A stretch of DNA of 64,000 nucleotides from Pegethrix bostrychoides GSE-TBD4-15B (GTDB taxonomy: Bacteria; Cyanobacteriota; Cyanobacteriia; Elainellales; Elainellaceae): positions 53,362 to 117,361 of the forward strand of contig JAHHHV010000075.1 in NCBI GenBank assembly GCA_019359155.1. Reading direction: 5' to 3'. The notes under the pieces are model-generated. The model ran no database searches, was not told the DNA's origin, and saw only the letters and a program-made list of their open reading frames with translations. A program made the translations under genes and the position numbers. Positions 53,460-62,500 of this stretch are shown in pieces. Position 1 is the stretch's first letter, and every line of letters starts with the position of its first letter.

Positions 53460-53479
53460 GGGGTTCTCTCCGATAAGAT

Positions 53480-53512
53480 TCCGGCAAAACTCTGGCAAAA
53501 CTCCGGCAAAAC
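53480..53512. repeat. 11-bp tandem repeat, three copies plus a partial
   Basis: TCCGGCAAAAC/TCTGGCAAAAC units upstream of the acyltransferase start. The period is not a multiple of three, which supports a non-coding 5' leader. Confidence 0.9.
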
Positions 53513-53675
53513 TCTGGCCAACCGAATGAAAACAGAGTAACCCAGCCAGGGTGACGCAGCTATGGCCAGCCGCCAAGTTCCCCTATTATTCTCAAATCCG
53601 GCGACTGCTCAAATCAATGTGAGCGGCACGAAGCGAGTACTGTAGAAGTCAGGTTGTGAGGTTGGGTGGAGCGAG

Positions 53676-54833
53676 ATGCGGACAGCGGTCGTACATGAGT
53701 GGCTGGTCACTTACGCCGGATCAGAGCGCGTGGCAGAGCAGATGCTGCTGCTCTATCCCGATGCCGACCTGTTTAGCCTGGTCGAGTTTTTGCCGGATGA
53801 GCTAAAGTTTTTTATTCAACATCGCCCAGTTACCACCTCGTTTTTGCAGCAGTTGCCGTTTGCCAATCCGCGCTTTCGCGCCTACCTGCCGCTGATGCCG
53901 CTGGCGATTGAGCAGTTTGATCTCTCAGACTATGATTTGATTCTCTCCAGCAATCATGCGGTGGCCAAGGGCGTGCTGACCCGCGCCGACCAGCTGCATA
54001 TTTGCTATATGCATACGCCGATTCGCTACGCCTGGGACTTGCAGCAGCAATATCTCAAAGGCGCTAACCTGACGCGCGGCCTCAAGGCGGCTCTCACGCA
54101 TTTGGTGTTGCACTACCTGCGGCTTTGGGATCTGAGCACCGCCAATCGGGTCGACTACTTTGTCGCTAACTCGCAGTATGTGGCGCGGCGCATTCGCAAA
54201 ACTTACCGCCGCGAGGCTGAGGTCATCTACCCGCCCGTGGCCGTTGAGCGGTTTAGGCCGAAAGCGGCGCGCGATGACTTTTATTTTGTGCTGTCGCGGT
54301 TTGTGCCCTACAAGCAGGTGGGCTTGATTGTCCGCGCCTTCAATCAGCTCGGGTTGCCGCTGATTGTCGTGGGCGATGGAGCAGAGCGCGATACTTTGCG
54401 GGCATTGGCAAGCTCCAACGTCCAGATTCTCGGCCCTCAGCCAGAAGCCAGCGTGATTGACCTGATGCAGCGCTGCAAAGCCTTTGTGTTCGCGGCGGCT
54501 GAAGATTTTGGCATTTCACTGGTGGAGGCTCAGGCTGCGGGTGCGCCCGTGATTGCCTACGGCAAAGGCGGCGCTGTCGAAATCGTCCAACCCGGCACGG
54601 GGCTGCTGTTCCCGGAGCAAAGCGTCGAGTCGCTTATGGCAGCAGTCAGAACTTTTGAGGCGGGGTTACAGTCTGGGCGACTAGAGTTTCCAGTCGAGAA
54701 GCTGAGCAACAACGCCGAGCGGTTCCGGCCAGAGCGGTTTCAGCAAGAGCTACTCGGCTTCATCGAGCGCAAATCCGCAGAATTTCGGCCAGAATTTCGG
54801 CCAGAATCTCAGCTTGATGCCCTACAGTATTAG
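53676..54833 (+). CDS. GT4-family glycosyltransferase
   Basis: 385 residues, GT-B fold. N-terminal MRTAVVHEWLVTYAGSERVA; central VVGDGAERDTLRALA; the nucleotide-sugar motif EDFGISLVEAQAAG (EX7E) is complete, with IAYGKGGAVEIV. Cytoplasmic sugar transfer to a lipid-linked chain is likely. First gene of an exopolysaccharide operon with the WbaP-type transferase (21 bases downstream) and the O-antigen-ligase-like gene. The C-terminus EFRPEFRPES is lengthened by a 12-bp duplication. Confidence 0.9.
   Translation: MRTAVVHEWLVTYAGSERVAEQMLLLYPDADLFSLVEFLPDELKFFIQHRPVTTSFLQQLPFANPRFRAYLPLMPLAIEQFDLSDYDLILSSNHAVAKGVLTRADQLHICYMHTPIRYAWDLQQQYLKGANLTRGLKAALTHLVLHYLRLWDLSTANRVDYFVANSQYVARRIRKTYRREAEVIYPPVAVERFRPKAARDDFYFVLSRFVPYKQVGLIVRAFNQLGLPLIVVGDGAERDTLRALASSNVQILGPQPEASVIDLMQRCKAFVFAAAEDFGISLVEAQAAGAPVIAYGKGGAVEIVQPGTGLLFPEQSVESLMAAVRTFEAGLQSGRLEFPVEKLSNNAERFRPERFQQELLGFIERKSAEFRPEFRPESQLDALQY
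54780..54803. repeat. 12-bp perfect in-frame tandem duplication at the GT4 C-terminus
   Basis: GAATTTCGGCCA twice, followed by a partial GAATCTC; encodes EFRP units. Confidence 0.9.
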
Positions 54834-54854
54834 CGTGAGGAGTATCTAACCGTA

Positions 54855-56297
54855 ATGCAGCTGAACCGCACGCTATCTCCAACGCTCGTGGCGCTGACGC
54901 TTTCGACGCGCTCTTGGCCGACCTATGCCGTAATGATTGGCTCTGACTTGCTGGCTTTGGCTATGGCCGGCACGGCTGCCGTCTCTACCCGACTCGCCTT
55001 TGACGGTCAGTTTCCGCCGTCGCTCTACTGGCAGATGTTCCCGATTCTGGGTCTGTTTGTGGCGGCCTATGCGCTGGTGGGGCTATATCCCGGCGTGGCG
55101 ATGAGTCCGGTAGACGAAATGCGCTGGATCTGCCTGACCACGACGCTAATGTATCTGGTGCTGGCGGCGATGGTATTTATGCGGCGCGAGGGTGAGATCT
55201 ATTCGCGCGGCGTGTTCGTGATGGCCTGGGTGCTGTCGGTGCTGCTGGTGATTGCCTGCCGAGCGACGATGCGGCTGCTGTTTGCCCGCAAGCGCTGGTG
55301 GGGCTACCCGGTGATGATTTTGGGGGCTGGCAAGACGGGCAGCATGGTGATCCGCACGCTGAAGCGTCGTCCGGGCACGGGCTTGAGGCCGGTGCTGGTG
55401 CTGGATGACGACCCGCAAAAGCATGGGACGCTGCATGGCGTGCCGGTTGTTGGCGGCGTGGAGCTGGCTCCTGGACTGGCTCAGACCCGGAAAATTCCCT
55501 ATGCGATCGTGGCGATGCCAGGTGTACCGCGCGATCGGCTTTTGAGCCTGCTGGAGCGCTATGGCAGCAGCTTCGCGCATTTGCTGGTGATTCCCGATCT
55601 GTTTGAGTTTTCTAGCCTTTGGGTGGAAGCCAAAGATATGGGCGGCCTGCTGGGCTTGGAAGTTCGCCAAAGGCTGCTGCTGCCGGGGCCGCGCCTCGCC
55701 AAGTTTTCGATTGATCTGGCTGCGACGCTGGTGGGCGGGCTGCTGGTGCTGCCGCTGATTCTGCTGATTGCGCTGCTGGTCAAGCTGGATTCGCATGGCT
55801 CAGTGTTCTACAGCCAGCTGCGGATTGGTCAAAACGGCGAGCAGTTCAAAGCCTGGAAGTTTCGGACAATGGTGCAGAACGCGGACGAGGCGCTGAAGGA
55901 CTATCTAGAGCGCCACCCGGAGCAGCAGGAAGCCTGGGAGCGTGACCACAAGCTGAAGCGAGATCCGCGCGTCACCCCCATTGGTCGGTTTTTGCGGCGC
56001 ACGAGCCTGGATGAACTGCCGCAGCTCTGGAATATTTTGCGGGGCGAAATGAGTCTGGTGGGGCCGCGCCCGATTGTCGACGAAGAGATCCCGCGATATG
56101 GCGATAAGTTTCCGCTCTACGTCAAGGTGATTCCGGGGCTGACGGGGCTGTGGCAGGTTTCGGGACGTAACAACATCACCTACGAAGAGCGGGTCAGCCT
56201 AGATGCCTACTATGTCCGCAACTGGTCGGTCTGGCTGGATGTCTATATTTTGCTGCGGACAGTTTGGGTAGTGCTGACGGGCGAGGGGGCTTATTAA
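54855..56297 (+). CDS. WbaP-type undecaprenyl-phosphate sugar-1-phosphate transferase
   Basis: 480 residues. Four or five N-terminal membrane helices (about 25-135), a Rossmann-like middle (VMILGAGKTGSMVIRTL), a fifth helix near 285, then the catalytic bacterial sugar-transferase domain. This has VFYSQLRIGQNGEQFKAWKF, SLDELPQLWNIL and GEMSLVGPRP. It starts polymer synthesis by moving a hexose-1-phosphate to undecaprenyl phosphate on the inner membrane face. Middle gene of the exopolysaccharide operon. Confidence 0.93.
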   Translation: MQLNRTLSPTLVALTLSTRSWPTYAVMIGSDLLALAMAGTAAVSTRLAFDGQFPPSLYWQMFPILGLFVAAYALVGLYPGVAMSPVDEMRWICLTTTLMYLVLAAMVFMRREGEIYSRGVFVMAWVLSVLLVIACRATMRLLFARKRWWGYPVMILGAGKTGSMVIRTLKRRPGTGLRPVLVLDDDPQKHGTLHGVPVVGGVELAPGLAQTRKIPYAIVAMPGVPRDRLLSLLERYGSSFAHLLVIPDLFEFSSLWVEAKDMGGLLGLEVRQRLLLPGPRLAKFSIDLAATLVGGLLVLPLILLIALLVKLDSHGSVFYSQLRIGQNGEQFKAWKFRTMVQNADEALKDYLERHPEQQEAWERDHKLKRDPRVTPIGRFLRRTSLDELPQLWNILRGEMSLVGPRPIVDEEIPRYGDKFPLYVKVIPGLTGLWQVSGRNNITYEERVSLDAYYVRNWSVWLDVYILLRTVWVVLTGEGAY

Positions 56298-56338
56298 CCC
56301 GCTGACTTACGGCTTATTCACCGCTTATCCACTCATCT

Positions 56339-57622
56339 ATGCTGCGGTTAACTGCATCGGCTCGCTCATCAACCCTCTTCATTTGGCGGCTGTTTCGCTT
56401 TAGCTTTGTTAGCTTCCCGTACCTGATTTTTGCGGTATTTCCGGGGCTTGCGGCGGTGATTGGCCTGCTCTGGGCGAAGTTTCGGCGCTCGGCGCTCGAT
56501 GCCACGACGCGCAATCTGGTCTTGCTCATTACGGGTCTGCTCTGGCTGAGCTGCCTGTTTGCTGCCAACCGGGGCGAGGCGTTTTTGCAGCTCTTCAACT
56601 TTTATCCGTATCTGCTGCTGTTTACGGTGCTACCTTATTTACTCAACGGCACAGCGCCCTTGGCACGAGTTGCCACTGACGTGGTAATTGCCGCGATCCC
56701 AATCAACCTCATGGCGGCTGTTGAGTATCTGCTGCGCGCACCCCAAATCCCGGCATGGCTGAAGCGCACCGAGCTGTCGCGCTGGTTTCGAGCCCGTCCG
56801 CATAAAGAGCGCGCCATGGTGATGTTTGGCCATCCTAATGCGCTGGCGGCCTATCTGGTGCTGGTGTTGGGGCTAGGGCTAGGGATGATTCTGTACAGTC
56901 GGATCAATGCGGTGGCGGCGGGTCAACCTAAACGCAAATTTTCCTGGCAAACTGCGCTGATCTACTTCGGCAGCTGCTCTTGCCTGCTGGGAGTTTTTGC
57001 GTCCGGGTCACGAAACGGTCTGCTGGTGGCATTCTCGCAGCTTTTGATTTTTAGCCTGTTCACGTCTGCGAGCCGGATCATGCTGGGGCTGGGCGCAGTC
57101 GGCTTGCTGTCCGCAGCGGTTGGGCTGGGCGTGGGCGGACGTAACCTGAACCAAATCGACTGGGCCAGCGATCCGCGCCTAGGGGTCTGGCACTTTGCGT
57201 TAGATCTGCTGGCGCAGCGTCCCTGGCTGGGCTGGGGCTTAGGCAACTTCAAGCTGCAATATCCGCCCGGACTGATTCCGGAGTACGAGTACATCGCCCA
57301 TCCGCACAACTTCTGGCTGCTGCTGGCGGTTGAGGCAGGTATACCGGTGCTGCTGCTGTTTTGCTGGCTAGTCGGCAGAATTTGCGTTCGAGCCTTGCAG
57401 CAGCTCAAGACTGCCCCGCCAGCTGAACGGGCGCTGCTGCTGGCCTACCTGCTGGCTTTTTGGGGCTGCTTGGCTTTTGCGCTGTTTGATGTCACCTTCT
57501 ATGACGTTCGGATCAACCTCACTCACTGGGTGCTGCTGTCAGGGCTATATAGCCTGGTGCCTCACTCAGTAGACTCGGTTCGCTCAGCCAACTCAGCCGA
57601 TGCAGCTCACGGCGAGCGCTGA
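56339..57622 (+). CDS. O-antigen ligase/polymerase-like membrane protein (Wzy_C)
   Basis: 427 residues with ten to twelve hydrophobic helices. The Wzy_C pattern is visible in SGSRNGLLVAFSQLLIFSLF and, before the last helices, WLGWGLGNFKL followed by a periplasmic loop with HPHNFWLLLAVEAG. This matches the WaaL/Wzy His motif. It either polymerises or ligates lipid-linked glycans on the outer face. It completes the operon with GT4 and WbaP-like genes. Its last 16 bases overlap the 3' end of the convergent ChaC-like gene. Confidence 0.87.
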   Translation: MLRLTASARSSTLFIWRLFRFSFVSFPYLIFAVFPGLAAVIGLLWAKFRRSALDATTRNLVLLITGLLWLSCLFAANRGEAFLQLFNFYPYLLLFTVLPYLLNGTAPLARVATDVVIAAIPINLMAAVEYLLRAPQIPAWLKRTELSRWFRARPHKERAMVMFGHPNALAAYLVLVLGLGLGMILYSRINAVAAGQPKRKFSWQTALIYFGSCSCLLGVFASGSRNGLLVAFSQLLIFSLFTSASRIMLGLGAVGLLSAAVGLGVGGRNLNQIDWASDPRLGVWHFALDLLAQRPWLGWGLGNFKLQYPPGLIPEYEYIAHPHNFWLLLAVEAGIPVLLLFCWLVGRICVRALQQLKTAPPAERALLLAYLLAFWGCLAFALFDVTFYDVRINLTHWVLLSGLYSLVPHSVDSVRSANSADAAHGER

Positions 57623-58266
57623 GCCATTACCTGTCGCTGCAAGTTCAGCAAGCCCCGGTCGTAGATCTTGGCCTGCTTCAGTCCAGTCACCGTCTGGTCG
57701 AGGTAGTCAGCCGCAGAGCCGAGTTCGCCCTGAGCGGTGGCTAGATGATGAACCGTCGTGGCAAAGTCTAGCTCGCCCGCATAGGAAGGCAGGCTGCGAT
57801 TGATTAAAAAAGCAATTGCAAACAGGCTGCCCTCTGGCGTATTCACCTTCACCCAGCGCGGGATATAGGAGCCAACCACCATTTCGCGCCGCCAGAGTAA
57901 GAGCAGCTCGGAGCGCACCAGCTCTGGCGCAATTTGATAGACAATGCCGCGACAGCAGCCGCCCCGATCAAGTCCCAGCATCAGCCCTGGGTTTTCGGGT
58001 GTGCCGCGCCCTAGCGGAGTCCAAAGGCAGAAGCGGCGGTGCCACCCATGCATTTTGCCCACCTGCCGCTCTAGATAGTGCATGACCGGGTTCCAGATCA
58101 GCGAGCCATAGGCAAACACCCAAACCTGATCGCTGGGGTTTTGGCGCAGAGTTTGCTCAATTGAAGCTTGCAGCTCGGCTTCTGTCCAAACCCGTAGCCC
58201 CAAGTCGGCTCGCGCTAGCAGCTTTTGTAGTCGTCCAGTTTCGAGATCGGCTCGCGTCAGCGTCAT
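57607..58266 (-). CDS. ChaC-like gamma-glutamylcyclotransferase
   Basis: 219 residues from the ATG at 58266 (MTLTRADLE). An open frame 14 codons longer is a repeat-encoded IAAT series. The substrate loop VFAYGSLIWNP, GWHRRFCLWTPLGRGTPENP and REMVVGSYIPRW are diagnostic of the ChaC family, which splits glutathione to 5-oxoproline and Cys-Gly in the cytosol. Length fits ChaC. No linked glutathione genes are near. Confidence 0.9.
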   Translation of the reverse strand: MTLTRADLETGRLQKLLARADLGLRVWTEAELQASIEQTLRQNPSDQVWVFAYGSLIWNPVMHYLERQVGKMHGWHRRFCLWTPLGRGTPENPGLMLGLDRGGCCRGIVYQIAPELVRSELLLLWRREMVVGSYIPRWVKVNTPEGSLFAIAFLINRSLPSYAGELDFATTVHHLATAQGELGSAADYLDQTVTGLKQAKIYDRGLLNLQRQVMAQRSP

Positions 58267-58302
58267 GGTGGCAGCGATTGTGGCAGCAATGGTGGCAGCG
58301 AT
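58267..58302. repeat. 12-bp tandem repeat, three copies, upstream of the ChaC-like start
   Basis: GGTGGCAGCGAT/TGTGGCAGCAAT/GGTGGCAGCGAT, immediately adjoining the ATG on the minus strand. Confidence 0.9.
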
Positions 58303-58447
58303 AGACAAATCTGAATCAGAGTCTCCGCCTCTGGCCTATCAGTGTAGCTGTTTGGATTGCCAGCTCGGCGTTACAGATAACCTGTAGATTGTTGACAATC
58401 AGCAAAGATCTGCTTATGCTGTGAATCATCGTTACCGGGAAGCATCT

Positions 58448-59233
58448 ATGCTGCAAAACATCGCCCGCCCAGGCGATCTGCCCCATGCACTGCCGCCACA
58501 GCCAGCCGACGAGTCATCGCTGCGCTTGGATCTAGCCGCTGCCTATCGCCTGATTGCTCGGTTCAAAATGGCTGATCTCATTGAGACGCATATTTCCGTA
58601 AGGCTGCCGGGATCTGAGCATTTTTTAATCAATCCCTACGGCCTGCTGTTTGAAGAAATCACGGCTTCTAGTCTCGTCAAGGTCAATTTGCAGGGTGAAG
58701 TTCTATCGGATGACAGCATTGAGCCAACCGCATGGCAAATTAACCCCGCCGGATTTGTGATCCATAGCGCCATCTATCCGGCTCGTCCAGATGCGGGCTG
58801 CGTCTTGCATACCCATTCGCCCTATGTAATGGCCGTTTCGGCTCTGCAATCTGGCCTGCTGCCGCTCTGCCAAATCGGGCTGCAATTCTACAACCGAGTT
58901 GCCTATCACGACTATGAAGGAGTTTCGCTAGAGCTGGACGAACAGGAGCGTTTGGTGAACCATCTGGGCAACAAAAAAGTGATGCTAATGCGAAATCATG
59001 GGTTACTAGCTGTGGGACGCACGGTAGCCGAGGCGTTTCACCTGGCATACTACATGGAAAAAGCCTGCGAAGTTCAGATTCGCGCCCAGTCTACGGGCAG
59101 TCCCCTGATCGAGCCTACGCCCGCAGTTTGCGAAAAGTCGGCAAGGCAGCAGGAGAGTGAGCAGCTTGGCGAGCTGCAATGGCAGGCGCTACTCCGACTG
59201 CTCGACCGCGAAGCCCCCAGCTATCGACAATAA
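58448..59233 (+). CDS. Class II aldolase/adducin-family protein
   Basis: 261 residues from the ATG at 58448 (GGGAA eight bases upstream). A Zn-site is built from VLHTHSPYVMAV (His-x-His) and a later FHLAYYMEKAC histidine; ETHISVRLPGS and FLINPYGLLFEEITAS are typical. MRNHGLLAVGRT is also conserved. Substrates of this family include sugar phosphates such as fuculose-1-phosphate, and this one is not determinable. The GntR regulator starts three bases after its stop, so these genes form an operon. Confidence 0.88.
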   Translation: MLQNIARPGDLPHALPPQPADESSLRLDLAAAYRLIARFKMADLIETHISVRLPGSEHFLINPYGLLFEEITASSLVKVNLQGEVLSDDSIEPTAWQINPAGFVIHSAIYPARPDAGCVLHTHSPYVMAVSALQSGLLPLCQIGLQFYNRVAYHDYEGVSLELDEQERLVNHLGNKKVMLMRNHGLLAVGRTVAEAFHLAYYMEKACEVQIRAQSTGSPLIEPTPAVCEKSARQQESEQLGELQWQALLRLLDREAPSYRQ

Positions 59234-59236
59234 ACC

Positions 59237-59929
59237 ATGACTCAACCTAGCCTTACCATCACGCCGCGCAGTCTTGATATGCAGGCTGCCGATCTGCTGC
59301 GCGAGCAAATTCTCAAAGGCCGTTTTGCTCCGGGAACGCGACTGTTGGAAGTCGATCTGGCAGCTCAGTTTAGCCTCAGCCGGGGCACGATTCGCTCCGC
59401 CTTGCAGCAGCTCACCCATGAAGGACTGGTCGTCCAGTCTCCCTATCGCGGCTGTGCGGTCTGTAGCCTCAGCTCGCAGGATGCTTGGGAGCTATATACC
59501 TTGCGGCAGGCGCTAGAAAGTCTAGCGGCTCGGCTCGCCTGTGATCAGATTACGCCGCAGCGCGTTCAGGCATTGCAGTCAGGCTTGGAGGCGCTGGCGA
59601 GGGCGGCAGAGCATCAGAGTTGGCAGGAGCTAGCCGATGCAGATTTTGTGCTGCACCAAGAGATCGTCGCAATTTCAGCGCATCGACGGCTGCAAGCTCA
59701 ATACAGAATTGTCGAGCAGCAGATTCGCCTCTACATTATGGCCAGCAATGCCCTCCGGCCTAACCTGACTCAGATTGTGGCAGAGCATCAGCAGCTAGTG
59801 GCGGCAATTGTCTCTGGCAATGCGGAACTGGCCGCCCAAGTTGCCAAAGATCACAACAGCGATGGGGCAATGCTCGTCGAGCAGCTGCGTCAAATAGAAA
59901 GACATACAGAAAAACAAGCGGAGAATTAA
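59237..59929 (+). CDS. GntR-family regulator, FCD (FadR) subgroup
   Basis: 230 residues. Winged helix at about 15-75 (ADLLREQILKGRFAPGTRLL, SLSRGTIRSALQQLTHEGLV), then an all-helical FCD effector domain (ALESLAARLACDQITP, DFVLHQEIVAI with metal-binding Asp/His, EHQQLVAAIVSG). Such regulators bind organic acids or sugar acids and normally repress their own operon. It is flanked by an aldolase and a HAD hydrolase in the same operon, suggesting local control of a carbon-acid route. HAD starts 15 bases after its stop. Confidence 0.9.
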   Translation: MTQPSLTITPRSLDMQAADLLREQILKGRFAPGTRLLEVDLAAQFSLSRGTIRSALQQLTHEGLVVQSPYRGCAVCSLSSQDAWELYTLRQALESLAARLACDQITPQRVQALQSGLEALARAAEHQSWQELADADFVLHQEIVAISAHRRLQAQYRIVEQQIRLYIMASNALRPNLTQIVAEHQQLVAAIVSGNAELAAQVAKDHNSDGAMLVEQLRQIERHTEKQAEN

Positions 59930-59944
59930 ATGAGGAGTGATCGA

Positions 59945-60649
59945 ATGCTAGACTTTAAGCGCTATAAAGTATTGACCTTTGACTGCTACGGAACACTAAT
60001 TGACTGGGAGAGTGGAATTTTGAACGCTCTGCGTCCTCTCCTAACCGCACATCAAATCCAGCTGGCAGACGACCAGATCTTGACGGAATATGCCGCAATC
60101 GAGGCTGAGCTGGAGGCAGGCGCATATCGGCCTTATCGCCAGATTTTAGAAGGGGTTGTCGAGCAGTTTGGCCAGCGGTTCAACTTTCAGCCCGAGCCCG
60201 AAGAAACCGCCGCCCTGCCCGATTCAATTCAAAACTGGCTGCCGTTTGAAGATACGGTCGCAGCCTTACGGCAGCTTCAGCAGCAGTATCGGCTAGTCAT
60301 TCTCTCAAACGTAGACGATGCTCTCTTTGCTGGCAGCGCCAAGCATCTGCAAGTTGCGTTTGACGACGTGATCACAGCCGAACAGATCGGTAGCTACAAG
60401 CCCGCCCTGCAAAACTTTCAGGTGATGATGCAGCGGGTGGGTCTGCCGCAAGACCAGATCTTACATGTAGCTCAGAGCGTTCACCATGACATCCAGCCGG
60501 CCAGTTCGCTCGGACTCTCCACCGTTTGGGTAAATCGCCGCCAGTCGCAGGCCGGAGCAGGCGCAACGCCAGTCGCTGAGGCTGAAGCAGACTTGACAAT
60601 TCCCGATCTGCAAACGCTAGCTACCCTAACGAGCAGCGTCCGCCGCTAG
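59945..60649 (+). CDS. Haloacid-dehalogenase-type (HAD, type II) hydrolase
   Basis: 234 residues from the ATG at 59945, chosen for GAGGAG upstream; the in-frame ATG at 59930 is an alternative. Motif I TFDCYGTLIDWESG (nucleophile Asp), motif II LSNVDDAL, motif III Lys in GSYKPALQNF, motif IV HVAQSVHHDIQPA. Type II HADs hydrolyse 2-haloacids or phosphate esters; phosphatase activity is more common. It belongs to the aldolase-GntR operon. Its stop overlaps the alkene-reductase stop by four bases on the opposite strand. Confidence 0.87.
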   Translation: MLDFKRYKVLTFDCYGTLIDWESGILNALRPLLTAHQIQLADDQILTEYAAIEAELEAGAYRPYRQILEGVVEQFGQRFNFQPEPEETAALPDSIQNWLPFEDTVAALRQLQQQYRLVILSNVDDALFAGSAKHLQVAFDDVITAEQIGSYKPALQNFQVMMQRVGLPQDQILHVAQSVHHDIQPASSLGLSTVWVNRRQSQAGAGATPVAEAEADLTIPDLQTLATLTSSVRR

Positions 60650-61788
60650 CTAGAAATCTGCTGCTCCTGCAAGCTGGAGTCCTGCAAGCTGGAGTCGGGT
60701 ACGCTGGAGTCCGGTAAGCTGGGATAGTCCGTGTAGCCCACCGCGCCGCCGCCATAGAACGTTGCCGGATCAAACGGAGTCAGTGGGGCGTTACGCCGGA
60801 AGCGCTCTGGCAAATCTGGATTCGAGATAAACAGCTTGCCGTAGGACACTAGATCAGCCTCGCCGTTCGCAATCACCGCCTGACCTTGAGCAAAATCGTA
60901 GTCCCAGTTGACCATGAGATTGCCGTGATAGAGCGGCCGAAAATAGCTTGTGGGGACTGGCTTGCCACCATGCCGCAAATCGGACTCGCTCGGCTCTAGC
61001 AGATGTAGATAGGCGAGATTGTAGCGGTTGAGCTGCTCTACAAAATAGCCAAAATGCTGTTCTGGATCAGAGTCGCTCATGCTGTTAAAGGTGCTGCTGG
61101 GCGAGAGCCGAATCCCGACCCGATCAGCGCCCCAAACCTCAATCACAGCCTCCAGCACCGCCAGCGGCAGACGAGCGCGATTGGCAATTGAGCCGCCATA
61201 TGCGTCAGTGCGCTGGTTTACGCCGTCCCGCAAAAACTGGTCGAGCAGGTAGCCGTTGGCGTTGTGGACTTCCACGCCGTCGAACCCAGCCTCTAGAGCG
61301 TTAGCGGCTCCTTGGCGATACATTTCGATGATGGTCGGTATTTCGGTGGTCTCCAAGGCGCGCGGGGCAACAAACGGCTGCTCGCCCTCGTAGGTGCTGG
61401 CCATGCCCTCAGCCGCAATGGCACTGGCCGAGACTGGCTGTTCGCCGTTGGGCAAGAGCGAAGGATGCGAAATCCGCCCGGTATGCCAAAGCTGTAAAAA
61501 GATCCGCCCGCCTTTGGCATGGACAGCTTGCGTAACCTGCTTCCAGCCCGCAATTTGCTCAGCTGAATGAATGCCGGGAGTTGCCGGATAGCCCACACCA
61601 TGCGGCGAAATCTGAGTCGCTTCGCTGATAATCAGGCCAGCCGAGGCGCGCTGCTCATAATACAGAACGTTCAACGCCTGAGGCACATTGCCTGCACCTG
61701 CTCGGTTGCGCGTCAGCGGTGCCATAATAATCCGATTGGGCAAATGATAGCGACCGAGTTGAATCGGTGAGAATAGATCAGTTGTCAT
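60646..61788 (-). CDS. Old Yellow Enzyme-family NAD(P)H:flavin alkene reductase
   Basis: 380 residues. FMN/TIM-barrel signatures: PNRIIMAPLTRNRAGAG, FLQLWHTGRISHPS, the HNANGYLLDQFLRDGVNQRT catalytic His/Asn pair, and GKLFISNPDLPERF. It reduces activated C=C bonds with NAD(P)H in the cytosol. The C-terminus SSVPDSSLQDSSLQ is extended by a 15-bp tandem repeat. It lies 185 bases from trxA, and the ArsR regulator is beyond that; a joint redox/electrophile response is plausible. Confidence 0.92.
   Translation of the reverse strand: MTTDLFSPIQLGRYHLPNRIIMAPLTRNRAGAGNVPQALNVLYYEQRASAGLIISEATQISPHGVGYPATPGIHSAEQIAGWKQVTQAVHAKGGRIFLQLWHTGRISHPSLLPNGEQPVSASAIAAEGMASTYEGEQPFVAPRALETTEIPTIIEMYRQGAANALEAGFDGVEVHNANGYLLDQFLRDGVNQRTDAYGGSIANRARLPLAVLEAVIEVWGADRVGIRLSPSSTFNSMSDSDPEQHFGYFVEQLNRYNLAYLHLLEPSESDLRHGGKPVPTSYFRPLYHGNLMVNWDYDFAQGQAVIANGEADLVSYGKLFISNPDLPERFRRNAPLTPFDPATFYGGGAVGYTDYPSLPDSSVPDSSLQDSSLQEQQISS
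60667..60726. repeat. 15-bp coding tandem repeat, four copies, at the alkene-reductase C-terminus
   Basis: CTGCAAGCTGGAGTC occurs twice perfectly, followed by two diverged units; read on the minus strand as DSSLQ/DSSVP. Confidence 0.9.
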
Positions 61789-61973
61789 AGTGCTGTAGTC
61801 CTACTGAGTGGTGCTATTCTAATCAGTGAACAGTTTTAAGATGTTTAAGGAAGCTTAAAAAATACTTTAAATTTTTCATACAAAGAACTTTTACGGAGCA
61901 TTGATTGATCAGCTGATGAGAGTGCTAATCTATCTAGCTCCGAGTCAGGTCAACGAAGCGGCGCTTGGCAAAT

Positions 61974-62297
61974 TTAGAGGTGCTTTTCCAGAGTGGAGGC
62001 GATGGTAGATTTAGGAACCGCTCCCACCACCATATCGACCTTTTGCCCAGCCTTAAACACCATCAGCGTCGGGATGCTGCGGATGCCGTATTGACTGGCC
62101 ACGCCCGGATTTTGATCCGTGTCAAGCTTCACGACCTTAATCTTTTCGCCAAATTGACCCGCGATTTCTTCAACAATCGGGGCGACCATCCGACATGGCC
62201 CACACCAAGGTGCCCAAAAGTCTACAAGGACAGGAACCTCGCTCTTCAAAACGTCCTGCTCAAACGATGCGTCGGTTACCGGAGATACGGATGACAT
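61974..62297 (-). CDS. trxA: Thioredoxin
   Basis: 107 residues; active site [11 protein letters not shown] and cis-proline in [17 protein letters not shown] lies five bases before the ATG at 62297. A standard cytosolic thioredoxin that would reduce, among others, the PAPS reductase encoded in the window. It is divergent from an ArsR-type regulator across a 203-base spacer with a good promoter and a dyad at the likely start of transcription. Confidence 0.96.
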   Translation of the reverse strand: MSSVSPVTDASFEQDVLKSEVPVLVDFWAPWCGPCRMVAPIVEEIAGQFGEKIKVVKLDTDQNPGVASQYGIRSIPTLMVFKAGQKVDMVVGAVPKSTIASTLEKHL

Positions 62298-62312
62298 CAC
62301 TGCCTCCTAAAT

Positions 62313-62347
62313 TAGTTGTTTTATATTTCGAAAATCTCGAACAACTA
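62313..62347. promoter_or_regulatory. Inverted repeat over the trxA transcription start
   Basis: Perfect 8-bp arms TAGTTGTT and AACAACTA separated by 19 bases, next to the predicted +1 of trxA. The position fits an operator, possibly for the divergent ArsR protein, or a leader hairpin. Confidence 0.55.
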
Positions 62348-62348
62348 G

Positions 62349-62377
62349 AATATAGTCTAATTTGTGCCATAATGCAA
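62349..62377 (-). promoter_or_regulatory. Sigma-70-type promoter of trxA
   Basis: On the minus strand TTGCAT and TATATT are separated by exactly 17 bases, with the likely start about 44 bases from the trxA ATG. Confidence 0.75.
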
Positions 62378-62448
62378 CTGTTAAAAAATCCAACTGCCAG
62401 CTGATATCTAGCGCTAGCGCGAACTTAAAAGCCAGAGCTTGTCCGCGA

Positions 62449-62476
62449 GTTTTAATTGGACAGTTTTAATTGGACA
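62449..62476. repeat. 14-bp perfect tandem duplication in the arsR promoter region
   Basis: GTTTTAATTGGACA twice, followed by GTTTTATT. Each copy carries TTGGAC; from the first, TTTATT lies 17 bases downstream (62456-62461 to 62479-62484), so the duplication may itself build the promoter. Confidence 0.8.
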
Positions 62477-62500
62477 GTTTTATTTCGATAGACTAGAGTC

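Noticed and set aside
53460..53576. 39-codon upstream extension of the acyltransferase
   Set aside because: It runs through an 11-bp, out-of-frame tandem repeat and lacks family similarity; a TTG with a good Shine-Dalgarno lies at 53459.
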